From the NCBI GenBank assembly GCA_950106755.1, contig OX467092.1, positions 26,364,582 through 26,428,581 of the forward strand: a stretch of 64,000 nucleotides of DNA, read 5' to 3'. Positions 24,701-36,205 of this stretch are shown here, one piece after another. The notes below the pieces were generated by a model. That model was not told the origin of the DNA and made no database searches. It saw nothing but the letters and a program-made list of their open reading frames with translations. The position numbers and the translations under genes are program-made. The first letter of the stretch is position 1. Every line of letters starts with the position of its first letter. The stretch comes from Climacium dendroides (lineage: Eukaryota; Streptophyta; Bryopsida; Hypnales; Climaciaceae).

Positions 24701-27194
24701 AAAACCATAGAAATCAGTTATCTTGCCTATAAGAGAGTTTTCCCAATTAACTACCAAGTTTAGGATCTAAAACATGGTTTTGGAATTCCAAATTCAGTGT
24801 CCCCAAAATGGTGAAAGGGATCCAGAAATTCTTAGAAGAGTTGTAGAACGGTAAGAACCCCAAGTACAGTAGTTCCAAGAAGTCGACAATTTTTGGTTTC
24901 AATCCCCAAAATTAGACCATGGGAGGGAGCCCGAGCTCATCAGTGCCTCGACGACTGCGAAGGGCTGACTGCACAATTGCCAAGGGATGCTGAACAACTG
25001 TAGCTGCTGGGACCGAACTGCTTGACGAAGCTCTGCAAGCTATGCATGGGGTGGCCTTGCCACACCACCACAGTCAGAACTCAGAAGGGGGAGAGGACAC
25101 GTGTCAAAGGAGCCGTGGGAGCAGAGGCTGCGTCCAAACTGGTCTGTGTTTTCGACGGATTGGGGATTCCGAACTGGTTCCAACTACAGTTGTACTGTAG
25201 TTTGTGATTCAAAATTGGTTTGGGATTGGTACTTTCAAACGGGTCTGTGCTCAACTAGTTGTGCAAATTCAAGCCGCGGCCTTGGCCCAAAAATGTAGAG
25301 TAACCTGGGGGAAAAATCTCAAATCAAAAATTAAAGTCAAAGAAAGCAAGACAAAGAATACAACTGGAGAAGTAGGAGAGTGTCCCTTGGGGAATAAAAG
25401 AGTAGAGAAGGAGAAAGGAGATAGGAAGTATCTAGACAACTTTTCATTGCAACAAAAATCACAAGTAGAATAGAAACACTTAGAACTCAGTAAGAGAGAG
25501 AGAGTCAAAGTGAAGACTTGTTGTGATAGTGGAGGAGTTAGCGAATTAGAAAGGATTAGGAGAAAATCTTTGAAATCCACTTAAATCCATTAAAACCTTA
25601 GATAGAATAATAATTGACTCATTAATATCAAAAGGCAATTATTATTTAAAAGGTAATGCAACTATTTAGTAATTCAAAGTCTACCGTTACTTAACACTAA
25701 AATAATTGAGAGGAATAGTGTTGAAGAGAAAGAAAGGAAATAGAAGATAAAGAAGGAAGTAGTTAGAAATTCACATTTTACTTGTATTAAACAACAACTT
25801 TCAAGTAGCGAGCAAATATTGTAAAACCACTCAAACCATGGTAAATGCCATGGAATGGATAGGTATCATAAACAACCTAAAAAACAGTGTCTCTCCCAAG
25901 GTAAGTACATAATATTACTTATTGCTATTAATTTCCAAAGTTAACTTGATAAAACATAGTGGCCGAAAGATAACCTCAAGTCATAGCAAGAATAGTTTCC
26001 TTCCAAGTTTTAGATTTAAAATGTTGTAGAATTAGACTAGAGATTTTGGAAGTATTTCATACTTAAGAATTCAATTTAAAACAAAGAAGTTATCAACAAA
26101 TGAAGTTTAGAGCTAAAACCGGATGAAATTTAGTTAGAACTTCAAATTCTTGAACAATTTGAAAAAATTAGGAAGAGGTTAAAAACTAGAGTCTATCAGT
26201 GAAAGAAAAAGTCAATTTGAAATTGTAGATTAGAAAAAATTAGTGAATGAAGTTTGAAGAACCAATTAGCGGTCAAACTTCATCCATCAATAACTTCTAG
26301 TAGGAAGGACTGATTAGTAAGTGTCTTATCAATTTAAAAAACTAGAATTAGTGTCTAGAAGAAAAAAAATACCAAATTGCTAAAAATAATAAAATGACAG
26401 ATCTAAACTAAGACTTTAAAAACCAAGGAAGCTTAAGGAAGAACTTAGAAGTTAGATTAGAATGGAAAATTAGTCAAGATATAAAAGGATGAAGTTTTAG
26501 ACTAAGTTTGGATGAAATCTCAATAGAAGTTTTCAATTAAAACCAAAATTCAGATTTAAATAGAAACAATCATCTCAAAATACATCTTAAAATTTTCAAA
26601 TTAGTTTGAATTAGGGAACTAGGTTAAAATTGTGGATGAATTTTGATATACCGATTAGTGGTCAAATTTCATCTATCCATAACTTTTGCTAGGAAGGTCG
26701 GATTGGAGCAAGCTTTATAGTTTTAGAATAGGCATCAAATTTTCTATTACTTAATGTCATTAGTTTTGGCTTGACTTCACAAACCACAATGGCCTAGTTT
26801 ATTGTCAAATTACCAAATTATTTGCATTTTAAAGTTTTATTTGTTGGTTGATATGTCACGTTGAGTACACTTAGGCATTTAGAAAAGAGTTCATTGTTTG
26901 GAAGGCTCAGTGGACAACATTTTGACACAAGTTAGCAATCAAAACTAAAACGAACTAAAAAAAACTTGTTGTGGAAGTTATTTACCATGGGTGGGTAAAT
27001 AAACGCTCACACAATGTCACCTTGAAGCTACTAGAAGCATCATTAATAAGTTTCCTCCTCCCAAATCATAAAATATTATTATAACAATATGTTGATATAA
27101 ATTTATAATATGTACAAATTCACAACACGACACTAAGCAAAAAAAAACTTTTTTTAAAATCATTTTTTTAAGAATTAAAATTTTGAAATTAGTT

Positions 27195-27198
<4 letters not shown>

Positions 27199-27252
<54 letters not shown>
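27199..27252. repeat. AT dinucleotide microsatellite
   Basis: More than 20 uninterrupted TA units are followed by a short GT-rich tail (GTATGTGTGTGTG). Length polymorphism is likely. Confidence 0.95.
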
Positions 27253-27253
<1 letters not shown>

Positions 27254-27286
27254 AAGCTTTGAATCATTTCATTTGGATTAATCCTA

Positions 27287-28303
27287 GACTCCCCAAGGGG
27301 ACGGATTCTAGTCACTGAAATTCAAAGAAGGGCTTGTTGTAACGTCAGATTTGTAATAGGATTGTTGTAAATTATGGATTAGGGTCATGTATCTGCGGGT
27401 ACAATGATTGAGGGCTTGTTGGAAGTGTGGCGATTGCAAATGTTGATAGATGGAGGGCAGATTGTCAAGAAGACAAAAACAGGACTTGACAATTTACTAT
27501 GAAGTCCCAGAAATAACTGGAAGGGATCAATTGTGGACTGTTGGACCTCGGATCTTTGCCACGGGGTTGTTGTAGTCAGGGTTATAGGCTTCGCTCTCAT
27601 TTTCTCCACGGCGATGGTGAGGATGATGTGTAGGAGAGCTCGTGTCTTTGATAACTCCGGGGCTCCTTTGCAAAGCCTGAATTCAAACTGAAGTGACCAT
27701 GCCCAACCATTGTCAAATTCTCCTTGGATGACTCACATTTGTTGTTGGAAAACTAGCCATTGTCTTGCTAAATGGAAACCCTGAATGTTCGTAGTACTCG
27801 CTGCAAACTCCCCACTAGGATACTAATACATACTGCCACTAGCCCGTGGCACCAACAACATTTGACCAACTTGTCTTGGTTACATGGCCATGCCTTGTCA
27901 AGCTATTCATCTTCGACCTATTTGCAAATCATCGCTAGCAAAACTATCTGGACAGCTTTTTTCAGTATTGTACATCTTTCAGGGTCTGCTTCAATCCTTC
28001 AAAACCTTCTTTTGATTGAAAGCCCAGGGTATACACAATCGGCCCAAATTTTACAGTAATACATAAAAAAAATCTTATTTGTGCCAACAGTTCAGCTTTC
28101 ATCAAGTGCTATAATCTCTGCACCTAACCGGTGGATTCCACCTAATCCAACTTATCTTGCAATGGCTCTAACTCATATTTCATCCTGAATGGTGGATTCC
28201 TTCAATTCCACCCATGTTCTCCGTAGAGGACTAATTTGTCACTATTTGTTAACAAAGTGTGTTGCTGATACAAATGAGGGTTGGACGGTCAAAGGTTAAT
28301 GAG
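27287..28303. mobile_element. About 1-kb insertion inside repeat copy 2
   Basis: In copy 1 the block 'gaatcattccattttgatcaatga' runs straight on into 'aagttatgaggagttttagtttgc'. In copy 2 the same two blocks, at about 27270 and 28306, are separated by about 1 kb of higher-GC sequence. Open frames inside (for example 27772-28059 on +) have no recognised domain. I found no clear inverted or long terminal repeats, so the inserted sequence is unclassified. Confidence 0.5.
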
Positions 28304-28927
28304 ATGAAAGTCATAGGAATTTTAGTTTGCAGGTAGTTATAGAATTTCTACTCAAATAAACTTTGAGGTCTTTTATTTAACTCAATTTTTAGTATTTTTG
28401 GAATATAAAAATAAAAACATTAGGTGTAGACTATTTATTACAACATTACAACTATTGAGATTGGCATTTTTCAATTCTATAAATAAATTGTTCAACATCT
28501 TTCTACTTACTATTTTTTCCTATATGTTGTACAATTTGAAAATTTTCAAGCATGTATCCAAATTGCCATAAAGAATGAATCCAAAGAATCACCACCATTT
28601 TAGGCATTTTTTTTGTAATGATCTAACCTTGTGAAGTGCAACTAGTTGGATTTTTGCAGGGCAAAAAAAAGGGATTTTGTCACTTCAAACAATAATATCT
28701 TGCAATCCGCATTGTGAAAATTTTTGAAATTTTTTCCATATCTTTTAGAACTAGCATACTGTAAGATCCTATGATTACATGTGTCCAAAAATGTCTTTTT
28801 TTCTAAAATTTGGTACTTATACTAAAAATGGCAATTTTGGAGTAGTTTCTTAAGAACATAGTAAAATATCTTTAGGGATTAAATGATCAAGTTGTTATAG
28901 AAAAAGGAAATGTCTAATTTTAGCTAG

Positions 28928-28973
28928 AAAGTCCAAACTAAAGTCCAAACTAAAGTCCAAACTAAAGTCCAAT
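28928..28973 (+). repeat. Short tandem repeat, AAAGTCCAAACT units
   Basis: Four consecutive units of AAAGTCCAAACT, the last slightly changed. A simple minisatellite in intergenic DNA. Confidence 0.9.
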
Positions 28974-28979
28974 CTACCA

Positions 28980-31689
28980 TCAAGAGTGTATTTGATGGCA
29001 AGTAAATGATCTACTTTATTGACATGTAGTGAGAATGAAGGATGGAGAGATTATTTTTATTAAAAATGAAATCCATTTTCATGAATCCTAAAAGGATATG
29101 GGATAATTTGAAGATGAGAGCTTGACCTCTAGACATCTAAATCTTGTTTTAAACTTCTAGACATTATTTTAGAAATTCTACTTTGAGTGACGTAGTTCCT
29201 ACTAATTCTAATTTACATATCCCATATGGATTGTTTTACTTCCTACCACCCCTCTTGTATACCATAAAGAAGTTTTTTTTATCCATGGTGTACATCCATC
29301 CATTTCCTTTTTTTTTGCAAAGCATGCCAAGTAGTTGCCCTTCTCTTACATTTTTTAATATTTGTGTTGCATTTTGTTTCAACCTACTCTAACTTTCACA
29401 TACTTACATGCAATCAAAATGCATCTACTCCCTAATGTGGTAATACTATGTTTTTTTAGATATCTAGGTATGTTTGTGTTAATGTTAAATAAAGCATTGA
29501 CATCAATGATAGCATCAACTTATTCTACAATAATTTGTCAACATCCTCCACAACATCCACAAAAATATGCTTTGGAGGGCCATCTACACTCTAATATCTT
29601 GATGTTTTGTAAAACATGCATGTCCCTAGCTAACATAAAAAAAAACATGAGGTTCTTCTAGTGTGTTTACAATTATTACATACAATTTCATTTAAAATAA
29701 ACATACAATGCAAAAGTTATAGGCAAAAAACCACTCATTTGAGACCAAGCATACAAAATAAAAGACAAGTGTTTCTTACAATCACCCTTTGTACAATGGT
29801 AAAATTACATTGCCAAAATCTAGTTAAAATATAGAGATATCTATTTTATAAAGTTTGATAATATGACACTTCATATTGAATTCTTCATAGATCATAATTT
29901 ATTACTCAATGGGGAGTTTTTTAACATGAAAGATGTACATATAAATGTTTCCTAAATATCATTTCTATCCAATCCAATCAAAAAAATTCACCACCAATGT
30001 TTTTCAATCAATTATCTAATTATGAATTTTAAATGAAACAATTTACTAAAAGTGGAATTTTTCTTTTTTGAAACTGAAATTTGGTATGCTTAATTGGGAT
30101 TGCATATGAATTGAATATTAATTGTGAAAGACTAGAAATGCCAATTGTATTTAATATTATTATATCCCAATATAGTCATCTTTAACTAATGATCCACTAT
30201 TGAAAAAGCATAAATTCTCAAAAATAGATAGGTACAATAGGAATTCCAATATGAATAGGTAATTTTAGGCCCTACAAGAAACAAGTGCTATAATTCTAAA
30301 AATAATAAGAAAATAGGAATTATTCCAATGACAAACTTTAGGTTGGAAATGGTTTAGTCAATATTTGATGTAATGCAATGTCATTTACAAATTTATGTAT
30401 TGACGAATAGAGAAGGAAATTGAGCACTCATTGGGTCCTTTTGAAGTCAAATGAATGAAGTATAGAATTTAAAACTCTACTATTGAAGCCACAATGCTAT
30501 GAGGGCTTTTGCCATTCTTCACAATTATCCATTCATCCTCAATGTAGTTCAACTTTTTCACTTGAACACTTTTGCATTTGATATGGACAACTTTTACTTC
30601 GTTGCATCAATTGAACACTTCAAGGTTTCTTTAAATTTTGTCATGTTGCAAGTCATGCAACAACACAACCAATCTATGTATAGACTCTTTGCCATAGCAT
30701 ACACTACAAGTATTGTATTCCTCATTGCCTCGAAGTCTTTAATTTAAGTTGTCTAAATGATGAAGGTGCATGTGTATTGTATGGAAAGTACATCAATGAC
30801 AAGAGGTTGAAGCCTTTTCACAAATCTCTTTCTAGACTTTGATATCCATATTAAAATTTGATTTTCTCCCCTCCAAAGTCTTTTGGAGTTGGAAACAAAA
30901 CCTTAAAAATCTTTAGTTGATCATCATTAGTAGCTCAAAGAACAAAGGCCCTCTAGTGACTTGTATGAAATTCTATACAATATTTATTCTATACATTGAT
31001 TTTCATTTATATACCCTTACTAGTGCAAAAATATATTACCACGTAGGGGCAACAACCCAAAGTGAATATGATGGGGAAGAAGAGACAAATTGTGAGAATG
31101 AGGAGCTCTTCTACTAGGCAATACGAGAAGAACGCTAATATTCCAAAGACATGTAGGAAGAAGGAAGTACAAATAAGTCTTGCTTTGCACCTCATTTTGA
31201 AGCTACGATTGAAGACAACAATAGGAGAACTATATTGAGGTTGTAGCCTAGGCATTGTGCATTTTCTATAGAGTGCTTGCACTATGCAGATAGATTTGGC
31301 AGCACCATTAGATGGCTATCACCAATCAACATAGATGTAATCAAGAAAAACAACTTGACATTCAAGAGTAGGATGTCACCAACAACCAATGTAGAGGCAA
31401 GGACTACAACGATGACGATAGAGGTAGCAATATGTGAACAAGACAATCCAAGAAGAAAGTTACCAAATTGACCAACAAAATAGAGGCAATTATTTCAAAG
31501 CAACATGGAAGTGAGCACCAACCTAGGACAACACCACTAGCATCAACTATGGAGCAAAGGAACAATTTCAATAGTGGTAGACATCCAAGTTGGTATTTCT
31601 TCTAAGATTCTCCAAACTTTGCCATCCAAAAAACATCAAGAAAGTAGCGTCAACTACAAAAGAAAGGTAAATAGATAGTACTATAGCTG
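28980..31689. other. No gene recognised; very AT-rich
   Basis: Frames of up to about 100 codons occur on both strands without recognisable domains. The part after about 31000 is somewhat more coding-like on + ('FSIECLHYADRFGSTIRWLS') and leads into the pogo-type relic, so it may be part of that decayed element. Confidence 0.3.
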
Positions 31690-31935
31690 ATGTAAAAGAA
31701 AGGGACCAATTAAACAGCTCAATATCATGGCATCCCTTCAATTAGTTTAAGAGGTCATGTTTACAGAACTACCATAGAGAGAAAGATGGACAAAGTGGGA
31801 GTACTAACAAACCAAAATCAAGAGGAATTAATTGATTATCTAATAAAAATGCAAAACTTAGGCTTTCTATTAACAATTGGACAACTACAAGAAGTTAGAA
31901 TATTCACTCAAGCTACAGTGAATCAAAGGTTCTAG
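31690..31935 (+). pseudogene. Relic of a pogo/Tigger-type transposase (N-terminal DNA-binding part)
   Basis: One frame reads 'TAQYHGIPSISLRGHVYRTT', then 'LTNQNQEELIDYLIKMQNLG' and 'FLLTIGQLQ'. This is the usual arrangement of a Pipsqueak-type helix-turn-helix ('GIP.S.LR..') followed by the first helix of a CENP-B-type HTH ('EE.L..Y+..M..LGF.LT...'). A stop lies just before this stretch and another closes it at about 31933. No DDE catalytic region is found downstream. It is a broken fragment; the family assignment rests on these motifs only. Confidence 0.55.
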
Positions 31936-32109
31936 TTGATTCAATTGCTTCAATAGGAGACACCTAGAGTTAGCTATGAGGAAGCCACAAGCATTGGAAC
32001 AAAAACAAGCCAAGAATTTGTGTCTTAATATTGTATAAATTTTCTTTGACAACCTACAGAGGCTTTACAACACACACAAGTACAAAGCAAACTAAGTATG
32101 GAATTGCAA

Positions 32110-32251
32110 CACTACTAGAAAAGAGGATCCAAATTAACAATATTTAATTGATTTGGACATCTTAATTCAAACGTTTCTAGCATAGTTGTGTTGATTCGGA
32201 CATTTTGAATTGGTTTGGACGTCTTGATTCAGGCCCTATTTTCTACTAGTG
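32110..32251. mobile_element. CACTA-type MITE with 3-bp target duplication
   Basis: The ends are CACTACTAGAAAA and, inverted, CACTAGTAGAAAA, and the flanks carry a 3-bp direct repeat CAA (32107-32109 and 32252-32254). CACTA ends plus a 3-bp duplication define the CACTA/EnSpm superfamily. The 142-bp body has no coding capacity and carries inverted GATTTGGACATCTTAATTCA-like motifs. A second member with the same ends lies at 60730-60891. Confidence 0.88.
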
Positions 32252-32544
32252 CAATGAAAGTGGAGTCTAGGCTGGAAGAGATGGAGGTAGATATGTTATT
32301 GCCAAGAGAGGTTCCAAAGATGCGTACTAGGCCAGTCTAGTCTAGAATTTTATGTCCCATAATATGCACTTGCATTGTAATTTTGGATTGTATAGATAAC
32401 TATTCTAAATCCAAATGAATGTAGATGAAAGGAGACAAAAGAAATGACTCTATAACATTTGTGGTTTCAATATCAACAGTGCTAACATGTAAGGCAAAAA
32501 ATGCGAGCCTATGAGCCTTGAGCTAGGTGTAAGTAGGTACTCTA

Positions 32545-32665
32545 CAACTATTGAAAGTGCCTATAACATACATACCTATAACATAAGTTTCCTATAATCA
32601 TGGAAGGTACTTATAACATAGGTACCTCTAATATAAATATCCTATAACCATGAAAGGTGTCTATA
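32545..32665 (+). repeat. Short tandem array of CCTATAATATAGGTA-like units
   Basis: Units resembling 'cctataa(c/t)catggaaggt' and '(c/t)tataa(c/t)ataggta' alternate three to four times. One more unit (ACCTATAATATAGGAG) appears at about 33432, on the far side of the TIR element at 32679, suggesting that element inserted into the array. Confidence 0.65.
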
Positions 32666-32678
32666 ATATAGGTAGGGT

Positions 32679-33423
32679 CATTGCAAGAAAGACTGATCAT
32701 ATTTTAAATTACAATGAGGATATATCTTCTTATCATCCTCTATAACTTATGAAGCATAAACTTCATGAACTTGAAATTTTTATTATAAGATGTCTAACTT
32801 GATGGTAATCAGATTCCTTATTTTTTAGAAATAAAAAAAAAACATTTTATATTTAAAAATTATTTTTGTTAATTTGTCACACTATGAGTTATTGAGTTTT
32901 ATTACGTTAGGAGTCCTCAAATTTAATGATTTGGAGTTGAAATTTTCATGGTCTATTTGCATAGTATTGATAGTAGGAAAGCATATTCCTACCAAAGGGA
33001 ATTTGAAAATATATTACTTTGTATCCTCTTCATGAGTACAAAGAACACTCCCATTGCGCGTAATTTTTGAACAATGAAGATGGTTCTAAGATCAATCTTT
33101 TGTTGAAATCTCATCACCACAAAATCTTTCCAAACTTTCAATTTCAATTTTTTTAATTTTCTTTTCCTACTTTTACAAATTAAAATGTGAAACTATAGTG
33201 AAAATACCTAATTTCATGAGATTTTGCACTTTTCTAGTTTTCCTACTTAGAGAATTTTTGTATGATTTTCCTTCCTAAGTTACCTTCTTCTTAAAGGTGT
33301 ATATATTAGTCATTTTAAAAAATATATTTTTAGAATTTTTGTTCTAATTTTACAGTACTCCCAAAGAAAAAAAATGAGTATTGTGCAAAATGCTACATTT
33401 TTTGAACAATTTTTCTTGCAATG
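32679..33423. mobile_element. Non-autonomous TIR element (ends CATTGCAAGAAA)
   Basis: The left end CATTGCAAGAAA is mirrored exactly by TTTCTTGCAATG at the right end, 745 bp apart. The interior is non-coding and AT-rich. Sequence resembling its left end and body recurs at 48519-49010 inside a CEP104 intron. Another right end (TTTTCTTGCAATG) lies at about 34268. No target duplication could be fixed because the flanks are themselves repetitive. Confidence 0.65.
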
Positions 33424-34515
33424 AACTAGTACCTATAATATAGGAGCCTAAGCTTTTAGATTCATAGGCTCAAGATTGTAGTTTCACATGCTAACAACCA
33501 TGATTTCAATATTATAACAATTCAATACAATACTTTAAATATAATAAATTTAGAAACTAGTTTTGACCTAAAGATTGTCACTAGAATTAAAAAATATATC
33601 TTATAAAATATTTTTATTTTTATTTTTATTTTCAATTTTCAATGGTTTTATAATAAATTAATAATATCTTATAATTTTGAAAATTGACTAAGAAGATTAA
33701 AATTGAATTTGAAATCATCAAGATATATAATTATAAAGTAGAAGCAAAATAATTATTTTTTTGGATCCTTGTTCCATTCTTTTAAGCCAATACATATAAT
33801 TTTATCTATTTAAAAGTTTAAGATTCTTGTGTTAGTCTCCTAATAATGTAAATTGAATTTTTACATTTGTTGCTTACAAATATTCTACATTTGAAAGAGC
33901 GCAAATATGAGTGATTGTTGTAAACACTTATCTTAAGATTTGTTTCTAATTTCAAAGGAACTTAGTAATATTTGTTGTAATATTTACTTAATGCCTCTAA
34001 TGAATTTGAAATTCATAAAATACACATAGACCTATTCTACATTTCAAATGTTTTTTTTCATATACTAAAATAATTTGTTATTTATATACAACCCCAATTG
34101 GATGTCTCCTTTTGTCATTTTGACTTTGCTAATACCATTTGAGGTGACATTTATAGTTACACGCATAGAAAAGAGTTTTTTTTTTATAATAATTATTAAA
34201 ATCTCCATCTTACAAATGTATCCAAAGCATGTTCATTTTGTATTGGCATATGAATTATAGAATTTTTTTCTTGCAATGTCATTAGTCTTGTAAATATTTG
34301 ATCAAAAGCCCAAGATTAAAAGTCCTTTTAAGTTGAAAAAAATACATTTCTTCTAATTATTCAACTTGAATTTTTTAAATTATTTTTCTATAAATATAAA
34401 CATAAAAATATTTATTTTTTGTAATTTTTCATCTTCCTTTTCGTGTGCATAACTTTTGGAGATATGTTTTTTAATTTCAAATGAAGTATATGTTTTTTAT
34501 TTTTTTATTTTTTTA
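33424..34515. other. No gene recognised; extremely AT-rich
   Basis: Intergenic DNA with poly-A/T runs and a stray TIR-element right end at about 34268. No coding frame stands out. Confidence 0.35.
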
Positions 34516-35296
34516 CTAGCGGTTGGCGCTTGCTATGCTATGCATTCATCATTAGAATTTTATAAGAATTTTTATGTATTAGATAGAATGCAGAACAAAA
34601 ATTTCAATAAATCTTCAAATAAAAATGACTAAAATCTTTGTATAATTATTTTATAAGTAAGCATATATTGAAATGTACAATAGAAATTTATTGAATGATG
34701 AATGAAACATATGCAATGGTAAATACTATAAAAGATACACATACATTAGAATGCATTAGAAATTTGACTCCATTGTTACAAAAATGGCAACCCAAATTGA
34801 AGAATTGAAAAGAAACTTATAAATCTCAAAAACTTTGTAAACAACTTAATTGTTGTGGAATCCAAAATTGCTTCAATTGAATAAATTTCTCAAAATCATT
34901 TGGTAGTAGCAATAGAAAATTGAAATCATGAAAGCTCAAAGCTCACAAAAGCACAAAATCATAGAAGCAATGGATTTTCTATCTCTATAATATCACCATA
35001 TTGATCCTCTTTAATATCACCTTCATTGCAACGACTATATTATTTCTACAATATCACCTTTTGTAAAAAGTGATATTACAGAGGTAATTGTGAGCTGCTA
35101 CTCTATTTCAGTAATATCACATTGTGTGAAAATATGATTTCTACGTATGCATGATTGGAAATATTTTAATAAAATAACTAAAATAATTATTTTCAAGACT
35201 TATCAAAATCATTATCATGCATTCTATTCAAATATATCAAATTTTTACTAATATGTGATACAATGAATGCGTAGCATAGCAAGCATGAGCCCCTAG
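34516..35296. mobile_element. TIR element, first copy of a tandem pair
   Basis: The left end CTAGCGGTTGGCGCTTGCTA continues as TGCTATGCATTCAT. The right end, read inverted, is CTAGGGGCTCATGCTTGCTA continuing as TGCTACGCATTCAT, an imperfect terminal inverted repeat of about 34 bp. TA flanks both ends, as for Tc1/mariner-type insertions, but a 2-bp match is weak evidence. An internal inverted repeat ('gtgatattaca' against 'tgtaatatcac') is also present. There is no coding capacity. Confidence 0.7.
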
Positions 35297-35351
35297 TATT
35301 AATGATAGCATTTGTGATATTATAGAGGGACTTATGATTTTAGTAGTATGA

Positions 35352-36150
35352 CTAGCGGTTGGTGCTTGCTATGCTACGCATTCATCATTAGAATTTTATA
35401 AGAATTTTTATGTATTAGATAGAATGCAGAACAAAAATTTCAATAAATCTTCAAATAAAAATGACTAAAATCTTTGTATAATTTTTTTTATAAGGAAGCA
35501 TATATTGAAATTTGTTGAATGATGAATGAAACATATGCAATTGTAAATACTATAAAAGATACACATACATTAGAATGCATTAGAAATTTGATTCCATTGT
35601 TACAAAAAATGGCAATCCAAATTGAAAAATTGAAAAGAAAAATTTATAAATCTTAAAAACTTTGTAAACAGCTTAATTGATGTGGAATCCAAAATCATTT
35701 CAATTGAATAAATCTCTCAAAAGCATTTGGTAGTAGCAATAGAAAATTGAAATCACGAAAGCTCAAAGCTCACAAAAGCACAAAATCATAGAAATGCAAA
35801 GAAGTGTAAAGCCAAGAGAAGCAATGGATTTGGTACCTCTATAATATCATCCTATGGATCCTCTTTAATATCACCTTAGTTGCAACAACTATATTATTTC
35901 TATAATATCACCCTTTGTAAAAAGTGATATTACAAAAGTGATTGCAAATTGCTACTCTATTTCTGTAATATCACATTGTGTGAAAATACGATTTCTATGT
36001 ATGCATGATTGAAAATATTTTTACAAAATATTTTAAATAATTATTTTAAAGACTTATTGAAATAATTATCATGCATTCTATTCAAATATATCAAAATTTT
36101 ACTAATATGTGATACAATGAATGCGTAACATAGCAAGTACGAACCCCTAG
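35352..36150. mobile_element. TIR element, second copy of a tandem pair
   Basis: Closely similar to 34516-35296, with small indels, including an extra stretch near 35800. The 55 bases following each copy also match (TATTAATGATAGCATTTG against TATTAATGGTAGCATTTG, ending in 'tttagtagtatga'). So the whole 836-bp unit, element plus flank, was duplicated in tandem (34516-35351 and 35352-36205) rather than inserted twice. Confidence 0.8.
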
Positions 36151-36205
36151 TATTAATGGTAGCATTTGCGATATTACAGAGGGAGTTATGATTTTAGTAG
36201 TATGA

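Larger units (their letters stand above)
22640..28680 (+). mobile_element. Large dispersed repeat, copy 2, with an internal insertion
   Basis: This is the collinear, diverged partner of 2520-7420. Landmarks are AATGTAAAATCAAAATAGAT (about 22720), a TATA-like region at 23884 with a CT-rich start-like stretch, GGTGGGTAAATAAACGCTCA (about 26991), 'ggcatttttcaattctataa' (about 28463) and the 3' end TTTTTGCAGGGC (about 28651). The middle (24900-25300) is more GC-rich and has no counterpart I could align in copy 1. An insertion of about 1 kb (27287-28303) and an AT microsatellite interrupt the 3' part. No transposase, gag or pol is visible. Confidence 0.5.

Noticed and set aside
28928..28973. Regularly spaced short repeats that might suggest a CRISPR array
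   Set aside because: Units are contiguous 12-mers without unique spacers, and the DNA is eukaryotic.
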